From: Stenopsyche tienmushanensis
Lineage: Eukaryota; Arthropoda; Insecta; Trichoptera; Stenopsychidae
Direction: 5' to 3'
Assembly (NCBI GenBank): GCA_008973525.1
Contig: WACJ01000189.1
Coordinates: 62,001-126,000, forward strand
DNA length: 64,000 nt
The notes below the pieces were generated by a model that worked only from the letters and a program-made list of their open reading frames with translations, did no database searches and had not been told where the DNA came from. Position numbers and translations under genes: made by a program. Below, in pieces: positions 36,325-47,822 of the stretch. Position 1 is the stretch's first letter; every line of letters starts with the position of its first letter.

Positions 36325-37337
36325 TGGACAGAATCTCTTCGGGGGTCTCCTACGTCTCGGACGATCTTTCGTGGCGGCCGTTCTGTAAGACGACGCGTCG
36401 ACTATGCGAAAATAAACAAATTTGCACTTTTCCTCTGTCGTAGTAGTTTCTCATCGGACACTCGTTCAGTCTGCGACTAGAATCATCTAAAACGTCTACC
36501 GGAACAGATATTTTCATGAAGTCAGTCTTTGAAAAACCTGGAAAAAGAGAAACGCGCGTGAGACACGGGCTATGACGACGGAACCGCCTCCGTCCGCATC
36601 GCGGAAGAGAAGCGACCGTCCGATAAGAAGCGGCGAAGGGCGGGGCGGGGAAGGGAAGGCGTCTGACAGCCAGTCTCCTCAGACTTCCTCACTCACCTCG
36701 GTGGCGGGGCGGGGCGCGGGGGCGGCCGGGGGCGAAGACTCCGCGCCCCGCCGATTGGCATATTGGGCCCGCAGCCTGTTTACGACAGCCTCACAGCTGC
36801 CCGCTCAGCTACCCCTCCGCACCTCACCGCACCTCACCACTTCTCCCTATCGCTCACAATCGAACTGAACGACCGACGACCAAATTAAGCAATCCTTTAT
36901 TAAAAAATATTAAATTTACTCGAGCGACATATTTATACTTGTTAAATAATGCTGCATTTTCATCATTCAAAAATCATCAAAAAAAAAAAATTCAAATCAA
37001 ATGATTGTCGAAATTTTAATATAATAAAAAATCCCAAAGCAATTTTAGTAATTTAGATTTATTAAAATTCAAATAAATGAGAGAAAATTAAATTTATGAT
37101 AAAAAGCTTGACGATATGCATCCAAAATATTATAACATCATTTTTAAATAATGAAAATAATTTTACATCGATTATGTTATATAAATCAAACGAAGTTCCC
37201 CGCCTTTTTGCAGTTTTAATCGAATAATAAAAATTCGCCGTCGAGCGGAACGGTCGTCAGCCGTCGCGTCGATGTGTCCTCGAGTCGATGACGCACGTTT
37301 GGAAAGTGACAGTTGTCGGTTGTGCGTAGCGCCCGAC
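36325..37337. promoter_or_regulatory. divergent GC-rich promoter region between DCUN1D3-like and nudE
   Basis: The two start codons are 1.0 kb apart and point away from each other. 36560-36870 is CpG-rich with GGGCGGGGC-type Sp1-like words; 36880-37220 is AT-rich; 37225-37340 is CpG-rich again before the nudE start. The open frame at 36572-36868 is explained by base composition and has no family resemblance. Confidence 0.6.
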
Positions 37338-40300
37338 ATGGAGTCGCCCGAGTGCGCTTCGGAGGAAGAGAGGACTCGGCATTGGCGCAGTGTCGCCCAT
37401 CAGCACCGTCTCAAGTAATCCCGGAAGCTTCTCGATTCGCGACCGGACGACCTTGTCTTCCTTGTTTTCCCTCGTCCCCTAGAAATCGTCAACGTCTAAC
37501 GAGAGAGTCGATCGATCTCATGATCGCCAAAACTAAAAATATATCATTGATGCGGCCTCGCTGTTTTATTTTTTAGCCAATAAATCATGGTCCTTTTCCA
37601 TATTCAAATATAAAATGCCATCCTAGTAAATAAAATGCATAAAAAAACAACAATACTAAAAACATATTTGTCAAGATCTTAAATTAAAAAAAACCATCCA
37701 TCCATGTAATGGATCGTTTTTATATCGATGATAAACGTATAGTAGAAAAAAAATTATGTCGACGTTTAGCATTAATCGAATTAAATATCGTCAGATAATA
37801 TGCTTCAAAGCATTCATGTTGTGCCCTTTGTTAATAGCAAATATTGGATATTTAATTATTATGATTCTGTTTAAATGTTATGCATAAATTATGTCATCTA
37901 GGTTGAAATGCTAAATTCTTTTGTTAAGGAATATCGAACTGCAAAGAGAGTTTGATGATCATACGGCGACATCGGCGCAGATCGAGAAGGAATTGGAAGC
38001 CACACTCGATCAGAAAGAAAAAATTATTAGAGAACTCAGGCAACAAAATCAAAGGCACGAACGGGAAGCGGAATTTATGAAGGTGTTTAAATATTTACTG
38101 TGTTATGCGCGTTTCTTCTGAAATGTCACTTATTTGACTCGGAGGCATGCCGGCCCAAATATTATACTGGAATTCTATTTTTCTAGAAAAAGTTGGATCG
38201 TACACAACAAGAAAATTGCCAGTTTGAAAATGAAGTGAAATTGTTGAAAAATGAAAAAGAAAGACATTTAACGTATATAAGAGAACTAGAACAGAAAAAC
38301 GACGACTTGGAAAGGGCTCAACGGTAAATATTGCTTTGATTGAATCCCAAAACAAATTTAGATCGTTAAATAAAGGTTAGTTTTTCATTTCTTTTGATAG
38401 GATAATATCGGAGTCCGTCGCGGGTGTGGAAACACTTCTAAACCAAGCTTATGAAAGAAATGCAGTTTTGGAAAGTGAAGTCGACGAAATAGAAAATTTA
38501 CGCATGAACCTTCAACGAGTTACGGACGAAGCGAGAGGTGTGTATATTTTTATGATTTGTTATTTTCTCAATTACGTTATCTATGTCGATGTGAGAAAAA
38601 TCTCTATTTGGAGTATGTAAATTAGGAGACATGTTATTGATTTTTAGATCTGAAGCAAGAGTTGCACGTTAAAGAAATATTACCAAATGGTAACGCTCCA
38701 GGTTCACCGTCTCATAAAATAGTAGAAAATGATATTAGCAAAAAGATGATAAACGGTCATAACGGGGTAGATTCTAATAGATTGATGGAAACTGAAACGC
38801 AGACGAATTTAACAGGGACTCCGATGAAATGTAAGATTGGTTTTAAATCAAGCGTTTGAAGTACATCCGAATCTTGCTCAATTAATGTTATTTTTTTTAA
38901 TTAGGTGATCTTTCATTAAATGGAAATACAATGACACCATCATCAAGAATTTCTGCCTTGAATATTGTGGGTGATTTACTTCGAAAAGTAGGGGTAAGCT
39001 TATTACCTATTGTATTTTCATTATTTATTTTATATATAATTTGACTTTGCTTAAGACTTGCAGTGTACAATATTTTAGCAAATATTGAATAAAAGATATG
39101 CACATTTCAATAAACAGTCAACCCTCCTATAACAACGAGATAGGGACCGCAGTATAGAAAAAAACACTATGGAAGGTTAGGCGCCCATAGAAAAACAGGG
39201 GTTAGGTTTTTCAATTGATATGGGTGATTTTAAAGAAATTAGTATTTTAAATGACCTTGAATGTGTTTAGTTTGTTTACAAACGCACTAATTACATATTT
39301 TGTAAAAAGGTAAATATAAACTGCAAAACTTTTTCAGGAATATGCTTTATTTTAGGATACATATTAATATAAAATAAAAGCTTAATAAAAATAAAAAATA
39401 ATCGTAGAAAACAAAGGTAAACATCTTAAATTGTGTAATTATGCATTTAATTACTATCAGTGTCATCTAATATCATGTTACATCGAGACTTTTTTAATAT
39501 CAGTTGCTCAATTTCTTTATCACTCTGATTATTAGCTGGACTTGTATTTTCTTTATTGTCAAAAATATTTTTTATTAAATACTTCCGGAATTGTATTAGT
39601 TTTTTCTCCACATTTTATGCGTTCCAAAATTTGTGCATTTTGTTCTAGCGAAATACGTTTGGGTCCATTAGACAACATGGCTAAGAAATAATAATAAATG
39701 CATGAATATGTAATTTGATAGTTTTCTTTCACAGTTGTAAAGGATATAAATAAATTCAATATAATTTAAAAACCATAAAGTATTGATTTACAAATGAAAG
39801 AAATTGACGCTTACGGGAATAATTATTACAGAGACCTTATTATGTTATTCGATATTAGACAATATTATTATTAACACTATGGTGGCCGCTTTAATCACCG
39901 AAAAACAGCGCTAGGGGCCGCCGCCTTTCCTTTATAATTGATAAATAAAAAGTATGTAGATATTTTAAAATAAAATAAATATACGTAAAACCACAAAAAA
40001 AAAGTTTCTACCCGTTAAAATATAGATGGTTCTATACAAAAACCACCCCCTAACAAGTAATTTATTTCATTTACGTAAATTTACGTCAAATACTTTTGAA
40101 AATATCATATGACATCTCAGAATTCATTTAACAAATTCAACATAAAACGTATACACACACACAAAGATTTTTTTCGGTCCATTCATTATGTTGACTGTGA
40201 GCGAGTGATGTGTTCCAGATGTTCGAAATAAACAGCTGATATATGTATGACATTTACTATGAAATCGTAAAATCTTATTTGGAAATAAAAATGACAATCA

Positions 40301-43300
40301 TGATTATCAAAATAAAACGCATTTTGAACTTCATTGTTTATTTAAAAAAGTCATTTTACAAAATATATATGCTTATTCTACTATACTACATGGAAATATA
40401 TAGGTACTAAAATTTATAATGCAAATATTATATAATTACAAAGGAATTAATTTTTTAAAACTATAAACTATAAGTAATTATAACTTTGACTTATTTATAT
40501 TTTTTTTTGTGTGTGATATTTCGTGAAACAATCACCGAGATGCAAAGCTACTTTGCAAGTTTTACACCACATTCTAGTGTATTTTGTTATTTTTTTTTTA
40601 TAACATACATGACATCTTCTTTTGATTGATTTACTAGTCGAAATTTTTTCTATCTGGTGTTTCGCAAACCCTCCAGATAATCTTTGACTATTTGATGTCG
40701 ATGGTAATGAAACGTCCTCATTTTCAGATGAAATCCAAGTCTTCGCCACTTGCAGTAAAAATTCATGAAATTTAATTTTTCGGATTCGATCTTGATTGAT
40801 TTCTTCATATACTCTGAAGGAATTGAACAGACTACAGTTGAATAAATAAAATGCCACTTTTTTTGTCCATTTTATAGTTTTCCTATAATATATAGGGTAG
40901 TAACTTAGAAATTGGTCGGCCCGATCAACACCTTTCATATAGTTATTATAATCAATTATACATTGTGGTTTCAAAATTGCGATTCCCGTTTTTCTATCCT
41001 TTTTTCCTGTATCCATAAGATTTGCATTATGAATACTAGATATCATTCTGACAACTTTTTTTTTATTCGTTTTAAATAATTGTAATAAAATCTCACCACG
41101 TCGCAAAAATTTCGTTCCCATTACATTTATTTCTGCCGATTTCAGTTCTTCGGGCAGTCCTCGATTTAGTCGAATAGTACCACACACGCGAAATTTTTTC
41201 AAAAATAATTTTTTTGTAAGTTCAACACTATTATAAAGGTTATCCATGTAGAGATGATGCCATTTTCCGCTGTGGTTTTCTAAGAGTTCCATTACTGTTT
41301 CATTTAATTTGCCTCCAGCCCCTGAATATAGTTTAAATGTGGAAATATATCCAGTCACTGCATCGCACATCATTCTAACTAGTATTCCGTATTTTACTAT
41401 TTTACTAGGATTATAAACCTTGAAGTTCAGTCGTCCTCGCCAAGGCACCATCCCTTCGTCGAGTGATATGTTTCGTCCAATGTTAAAATTTTCTTTAAAT
41501 TTTTTGGAAAAGTAATCAATCAAATATTGAACTTTGAATAGTCTGTCTGCATCCGGAGGTATAGTACTGTTATCATTGAAGTGCAAATACTGTAGAATTT
41601 GTCGAAATCGATTACGACTCATAGTCTTAGAAAAAATCGGTGTTTCGATCAAAGGATTGGTGGACCAATAATCATTTATTTTCACTTTTCTTACGAGTCC
41701 CATTATAATAATAAGGGCAAAAAAAATTTTTATTTCCGAAACTGTTACATCGATCCATTTTCTTGTCCTTTTCGCTAATTTATATTGCTGATCATTTTGA
41801 AGATGGTATCGATTTGTTTCTTTTACTATGTGATCTAAAAGATCGTTTCCGATAAAGCAATTCACCACTTCTTCGATGCAATTTTTCTCGACTGATATTC
41901 GAGGGCCAGTTGGCCCTTGAAAAGTTTCATTGTCCCTTTGAGGATCAATGTTCGACCAATCAATATAGTCGTCATCGTCATCTTCATCATGATCTTTATG
42001 ATCTTCACAGTCTTCACAATCTTCGTTGTTTTCCTCGGAAGTACTGCTCGATAAACGGAAAGTCCGAAGTTGTCTTCTTATCGGTTGAAATGGATCATCC
42101 GAACTTTCTTCATCGATGTTGTCGATAGACTCTTCAGGAAAATCTTCTACATCACTGGGGACATCTGATAACGCGTTAGCGTTTTCATTTTCAAGTTCAT
42201 CGTCGGAGAAATCCATTCTTTGTAAGGGTTTTAAACATAATAAAATAATCATAAATAAACCGTGTAAAAAATCTATAATGTTTTAATTCAACAAAAAATA
42301 CCTTATGGAATAGAAAAATTCGCCGGACCAATATGAATGTTTGCACTTCTTCGCAGTCGAAACGCAACTGAAAACAAAATTCTCGAAAAGGGCATCGTAT
42401 TGCATATTTTTCTGTGAGAGCGAAGATGAAGATCTTTATGAAAAAATATTTTATGTTCAACATATGTTTCGCATTGCATCGTATTTTCGACCGGCGGCCT
42501 AAAATTTATTGCTTGTGCATCTCATCGACGAAATGCAATTCCTTGTGAGATGTGTCCTTGTAAATATTTTTTCGTATATTGATCACATGTTTCTAGTGAA
42601 ATACATTCTTGTTCTTTGAACCGAAACATAAATTTCATATGATATTTGAAAAAAAAAACAGCGTTTGGGACAAACACACGTGTGCATTGGGTTAAAATAA
42701 AGATGTCTTTATGAAAAAATTATCGCATATTGTTTACGTATTTATCGTGAAATTCATTCTCGTTATTTGTGATAAACCATAACGCAGATTCATATTTGTA
42801 AGTTTGGGGAAAAAATCCAGCATTGGATACAACCACTTATGAGTATTATGTTACCAATATTTAAATTTATCAATTTTGTGTTCAACTAAAGCGTTAAAAA
42901 AGTGAATAAACGAGAAATTATGTATACGGATATGTTATCGGATAAAAATTGTAAACGAAAAAATGTGTATATATGATGCTTTAGCGGCCACGAATGATCG
43001 GCGCTTCATGATGCCTATGTGGCATCACGCGGCCACCAGTGATCGAACCCGTGATGATGCCACATAGGTATCAGCGGCCACCAAAGTGTTAAGATTAATA
43101 GATATGCACGCATTACATAATTAAATAGTTTTATTATAAAAAATTACAATGGTTAAAAATCCCTGAAAAACGCATAAAAAAAACGTATGGATCGATTTAC
43201 TTGTTGATAAATGATTCAACGGCCATAAAAGTGTAGTCTTATCTCTCAAATGTTATGACTCTAAACGAATAGTGAAGTCAAGAAACAAAACATAATGAAG

Positions 43301-44310
43301 CGTTATAGGAGGAGACGGCGCTAAAGATAAAGAAAAATTCAGTACGGAAATGTGTATTATAGCAGGGTTGACTGTATATGATAAAAAATAAACTATATAT
43401 TCATACGTTCATACAATATGTGACTAATATTGTTCACTGTTATTTTTGAGCGTGTATTTTTTTATAATATGGTTTGGATAATTGTATGTAGTAAATTTCC
43501 CCCAACATGGCTTATTCAGTACTATTTTTTATTTGGCATGGCTTTCACTTTTATTTTTTTTAAATAAATGTGTACATTGAAATTCTGATTGTATTCATAT
43601 AAAAATAAATATTTGGAAACCGGTGATCACAATGTACAAATCGTATAGCGTATTTGATCATCGTTGAACATTTGACGCATACGCCTATTATTGATCGATA
43701 AATATGAAAATAAGTATTGTGGGGATCATCATACTTAATTCATAGTTATGATAATATTTAAATGTATTTTTTTTTTCCTAATTCAGTAGTTTAGTTTTGC
43801 ATGTTGATATGTTGCTTACAGCTAGAGCGATTTCTATGTCCTGAGTGCAGTAAAGTTAGATGTATTTGCGTAAAGAATGACAAAAACACTCATACGAATA
43901 ATCAAATTGAAGGAAGAGTTAACAGTTTTGAAAATCGTTTGTTATTATCGAATGCTACAAATCATACGGTATCTTCTGATCGACCTCTTTATTCCACGGA
44001 GACAACCGATCCTATCGCAAGAGAACCGTCTCAAAACCGTGACATTTCTTTGGAACCACAGAAAATGACACAATGGTTTTCCAGTATTTTACCGAATAGT
44101 GCACAAAAAGACGAAAGTAATTCGAAGCAAACGGAACCACAGAATCCAAGCACGAGAGATTCTAATCCAATCGATCCGACAAAGAAAAGTCCTTCCCTGT
44201 CGAAAGAAAGATGCGTTTCATTGTTCACGAGAGGCGCATCGATTAGAAGATCTACTGTTCCACCAAAACCCCCTCCACGATCACCGACTAAAAATAGAAC
44301 AAACTTATAA
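37338..44310 (+). CDS. nudE: NudE, isoform with proximal last exon (CxxC type)
   Basis: Dynein and Lis1 adaptor that acts at centrosomes, kinetochores and in nuclear migration. Common exons: 37338-37414, 37929-38082, 38187-38323, 38401-38537, 38648-38830, 38905-38993 (259 residues). The N-terminal two thirds is coiled coil ([55 protein letters not shown]), colinear with vertebrate NDE1/NDEL1. [18 protein letters not shown] matches their conserved [18 protein letters not shown]. The last exon of this form, 43822-44310, starts [19 protein letters not shown] with four closely spaced Cys and ends in a Ser/Pro-rich tail with [12 protein letters not shown], for 421 residues in total. The start [16 protein letters not shown] corresponds to the short acidic N-terminus before the coiled coil. 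The intron before the last exon (38994-43821) holds a Tigger with a piggyBac inside. Confidence 0.88.
39875..43088 (-). mobile_element. complete piggyBac-family transposon
   Basis: A 3,214-bp element between two TTAA copies (39871-39874, 43089-43092). Terminal inverted repeats: left CACTATGGTGGCCGCT, right (reverse complement) CACTTTGGTGGCCGCT, 15 of 16 identical. The right subterminal region repeats GCGGCCAC-n-A-n-TGATCG (near 42984, 43030 and 43073) and has inverted TGATGCC/GGCATCA words, likely transposase-binding sites. It contains one long intact transposase frame on the minus strand. It sits inside a Tigger element in a nudE intron. It is the only mobile element here with everything needed for autonomy visible. 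Confidence 0.92.
40495..42252 (-). CDS. piggyBac transposase, intact
   Basis: 585-codon uninterrupted frame; the likely functional start is the second Met (residue 13, [12 protein letters not shown]). Domain order: acidic N-terminus (residues 13-110), then the DDE_Tnp_1_7 core with the three catalytic Asp at D265 (NISLDEGM), D337 (HLYMDNLY) and D443 ([10 protein letters not shown]), in the family's usual spacing. The end is a cysteine-rich domain (546-580: [29 protein letters not shown]) of the cross-brace zinc type that binds the terminal repeats. The enzyme cuts and pastes at TTAA. No stop, frameshift or missing catalytic residue is visible. Because it lies within terminal repeats and a target duplication, it is a transposon gene rather than a domesticated host gene. 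Confidence 0.93.
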   Translation of the reverse strand: MIILLCLKPLQRMDFSDDELENENANALSDVPSDVEDFPEESIDNIDEESSDDPFQPIRRQLRTFRLSSSTSEENNEDCEDCEDHKDHDEDDDDDYIDWSNIDPQRDNETFQGPTGPRISVEKNCIEEVVNCFIGNDLLDHIVKETNRYHLQNDQQYKLAKRTRKWIDVTVSEIKIFFALIIIMGLVRKVKINDYWSTNPLIETPIFSKTMSRNRFRQILQYLHFNDNSTIPPDADRLFKVQYLIDYFSKKFKENFNIGRNISLDEGMVPWRGRLNFKVYNPSKIVKYGILVRMMCDAVTGYISTFKLYSGAGGKLNETVMELLENHSGKWHHLYMDNLYNSVELTKKLFLKKFRVCGTIRLNRGLPEELKSAEINVMGTKFLRRGEILLQLFKTNKKKVVRMISSIHNANLMDTGKKDRKTGIAILKPQCIIDYNNYMKGVDRADQFLSYYPIYYRKTIKWTKKVAFYLFNCSLFNSFRVYEEINQDRIRKIKFHEFLLQVAKTWISSENEDVSLPSTSNSQRLSGGFAKHQIEKISTSKSIKRRCHVCYKKKITKYTRMWCKTCKVALHLGDCFTKYHTQKKI

Positions 44311-45275
44311 TGATCATTTTAACATCCATTTTCCAACGCTTAGATATGCTTTATTTTTTATATCTAACTCTTAATCCAATACCGACTTGTTAACGTGTTT
44401 AAAGCAAATTCTTAGATTCTTGGACAATGCTTACAACTTGCATTATCATTCGTTTTTCTCACATTATTTTGTGCAAAATTAAATTGTCGGACATATGAAA
44501 GATATTAAATCTGCTATTGTATAATATGTATAAATACGATGAATTGCTTGAGTTTCTTCAAAACTACTTCCATAATAAGTTGTTATTGTATTACGGTGTT
44601 ATAATTTTTAACATAGCTAAGTTACATCATATGCATATTAAATTTATGCGAATTGATAAAATAAGACTGCAATATAAACATGTATTTGATTTTTCTTTAT
44701 TTATTGTGTATTTCGTGTGTACATAGTACAAGCGGATCGAACTATAATTTTGCAATAGATTTTCTTTACGAGCTTAACTTCAGACGTTGCAATTAAATGT
44801 GTACGATGTGACTACTGTTGTGTGTTGGCACAATTCTGTATGTAAATATTGTGATCTTAGAAGTCCTTAAATGTTAGACTTAAGTATTTCATGACATTGA
44901 TCATAAGCACAGTAATTTATGTTGACAATCCTTATGCAGTTTTTTAATTTCATGTTTTAATTCAATTTTACCAAAAAATGATCACTCCCTCTGCATTTTA
45001 CATTTTGAGCATGAGTCATTTGGATTACGAAATTAAGTATAAATATGTGAATTTATATGGATTCATCCCGATGTTTTTTTGGAGTGTGAGTTTATTGCAT
45101 TGTTTTTGGTATGGTTTTTTAACAATGGTTCAAAAAATGTGATATTTATTGTTAGACTGCTTTTAAAATGCAATATTATTTAATCGGACTTGATGGTTTA
45201 TTTTCTCATTGTATATTTAATAAGTATACTGTGTATATTATGGACTATTGAAACTAAACAATTGTAATAGATTGA
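44311..45275 (+). other. 3' UTR of the proximal nudE isoform / intron of the distal isoform
   Basis: AT-rich DNA after the TAA at 44308-44310. No further coding is seen. Candidate AATAAA signals are common downstream (for example near 45480), so the 3' UTR may reach into or past the inverted repeat at 45276. Confidence 0.45.
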
Positions 45276-45690
45276 GAGCTGGCAGCATGCATTGAAGGTC
45301 ATCTAATACATGTGAATAATTTAATAGTGGTGTTCTGGCTTGTTTCTGGACTATCATTATGACAGTCTGGCGACTGAGTGCCGTTGGGTTTGGATTGTTA
45401 GACTATTACCAGCTTGTTAAGATGAAGCTAACCAGAAAATGTTGTCAAATTGTTGGAATATATTTTTCTTAATACCTTATAATAAATAATTTACGTTTAT
45501 AAAAACGCCAGACTAAATAGATGTTAACGCGCTACCTTAATAACATTTAAAAATTATTTCAACCCATTTCGCTCTCAAGCCCAACAGCAATTAGTCGCCA
45601 GACTGTTATAATGAGTCCGGAAACATGCTAGAACACAACTATTAAATTATTCATACGTGTTAGATGATCTTCAATTTATGCTGCCAGTTC
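45276..45690. repeat. long inverted repeat (hairpin) within nudE
   Basis: The left arm 45276-45394 begins GAGCTGGCAGCATGCATTGA. The right arm 45573-45690, reverse-complemented, begins GAACTGGCAGCATAAATTGA. The arms are colinear over about 118 nt at roughly 85% identity with one 2-nt gap, for example AATAATTTAATAG and CAGTCTGGCGACT in both. The 178-nt loop is not repetitive. Transcribed in either direction it would fold into a long imperfect hairpin. It could instead be a foldback-type mobile element with long terminal repeats; no clear target duplication was found. Confidence 0.85.
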
Positions 45691-46620
45691 TTGGTATATA
45701 AAAAAAGTTGCATAATTTTGTTTGAAAAGTATTATTGATTCTCATCTTCTTGTCTTTTCATGAAATATAATTTCGTATCTTTAGTTCGTGTATCAAAATA
45801 TAAGTGTGAGATTTTTATTTCTTAAAATGTAATTTAATAAAAAGCAAATTCATAATTTATTTATTTCAATGCATTAACTATTTTTCTGTACAGTTAATAC
45901 GAACCCACAGTCAATTTTATTCAAGAATACTTAATTAGCAATGACTGTGTCACATAAATTTTATTTGAGTTTAATCTGTGACAATATTTATTGAATTTGC
46001 ATTATTTTAAATGGTAAAATATGTAGATGTTTTCGTATTGTTAATATTTAACACAAATTTCTGGTCATTTTTAGTTTTATAGAATATTAGTATAACTTCC
46101 ACATCCGCATTATTTTCACTCTGTATCTGCTTGAAGAACATAGACATTTGTAATTTTAATCTAATTTTAATTACCTATAGTAAATTAAATGACTCGAATG
46201 AGATTGATATTAATTATGGTTATTGATATTTTATAAACTATGATTCCAAATGCTAATATGTGCCATGTATATGTTTAAAATGAAATATTATACGGTTTTA
46301 AGGCTTTCCACAGTAAAAATGTGAAAATCTTAACGTATAACAACGACAATCGTCGTCTGTTAATCGCAAGCAATAAAAAATAAATACATCTTATTACTGA
46401 TGCATTGTTGGGTTTTACCGTGGAAGGTTGAACAATCGACATATATATCAAATCTGACTTTAATGTGGGCTTTATATCATCGTTTCGATTATATGCAGCC
46501 CACATTGTACCAATATAAACTTTTATAAAAGTTAAAACGCTTATGTTAATAGATCTTTTGTTGTATAATCGTGGTAAAATGTTAATTGTAAAATATATAC
46601 ACGTTTCGTATCATCTTTGT

Positions 46621-46776
46621 TTAATCCTTTGTTTAGTGAGTTAATTTTTGTAGCGCACACGTTCCCGGGGTATTTTTTTTATTATTGATTCTCTGTGTTT
46701 ATGAAATTTAATTGAAACTCTGTGGATCACTCGAGTGTGCACTCGACATGTGAGTGCGTACTCATCAAAGGGTTAA
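46621..46776. mobile_element. TTAA-flanked MITE, family with copy at 53966-54192 (copy 1)
   Basis: TTAA flanks a 148-bp element that starts TCCTTTGTTTAGTGAGTTAA and ends with the reverse complement of CCCTTTGATGAGTACGC. The left portion (GTGAGTTAATTTTTGTAGCG, then ATTGATTCTCTGTGTT) matches the reverse complement of the element at 53966-54192. Non-coding. Confidence 0.7.
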
Positions 46777-47822
46777 TCAATAGAAATTGACGAATCTTTA
46801 ATATGTCTAGTTTGTAAACAAAAATGTTTTTATTTTATATTTTTGAGAATATGATGAAATACTTTAAATAGTTTCACTTTACGGTAAATCTATTAGCTGA
46901 ACTTTGAAATTGAACTGATCTTTAGAATCCGAATTTCAATTAATAACTAAAAAATAATGTTTTGACGTAGTTTTCAATTTAATTTAAAGATGATTTAACA
47001 CTCTCTGGTATGGGATATTAGAAAATTTAAGTATAATGTAATCGAATTACAAAAAAATGGACAGTAATAGTATTGGGTATATATATATATATATATATGA
47101 ATATTTGATATAATATGTATTTTTGTATTGTATTATGGTAAAATTATACATATTTTTACAGCATAGTCAAAATATTTATATATTTTTTAATTTATTTAAT
47201 CCGATTAAAAGTTTTATTTTTGGATATATATTTTTTTATTTACATCTTATTCCCACTTAGTGCATGCTCTGTAATTATTTATTGTAATAATGAAACAATT
47301 TCTGCACTTTCGTTTAGAAAAATATCTTAGATTATGTGGATACATTTTCTTGGTGGATGAAACAATATGCATAGTGGTACAGCTTTATGCGATTGAGGCA
47401 AGGTTGGTTCACATATGTTTATATATACACATATTTATTTAATTTCACAATATGATAAAATACTGCATCACTTATTGTTATTTGAATGGATTGAAATGTA
47501 CATATTGCTTTATGGTGTAGGTGTATTTCCCTGGCAACTAAAACTGTAACCGGTATTTATTATCTTCTATAAAAATATTTATTTTAATGTCTTTCATTTT
47601 TGTCGCGATGTCAGCAATAGAGTTTTAAATCTTTTTTTACGTTACTAATTCAATGGTTGACGGTCATCAATTAATTCACCACATTGGAATGGAATGGATA
47701 AATCGCTGATAATCTTACGTGCCTGGTGAATCACCATGCATTTCACATGTGAAATAAAATGAAGAAAAACCTGTTAATTTAGTGATAAAAATGTTTGTTT
47801 TAATTTAGTCCCATTTAAAGAA

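Larger units (their letters stand above)
39115..43374 (-). mobile_element. Tigger/pogo element split by piggyBac
   Basis: The left end CAGTCAACCCTCCTATAA and the right end, reverse-complemented CAGTCAACCCTGCTATAA, match at 17 of 18 positions. On the minus strand 39759-39559 encodes the start of a CENP-B-like helix-turn-helix ([20 protein letters not shown]). Without the piggyBac insertion it would be about 1.04 kb, so the transposase is incomplete. It lies in nudE, antisense to that gene. Confidence 0.8.

Noticed and set aside
36572..36868. 98-codon plus-strand frame in the divergent promoter
   Set aside because: Low-complexity, no family resemblance, no splice continuation; best explained as promoter GC content.
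40495..42252. Host-domesticated piggyBac gene
   Set aside because: The frame lies within matching terminal repeats and a TTAA duplication, so it is a mobile element gene.
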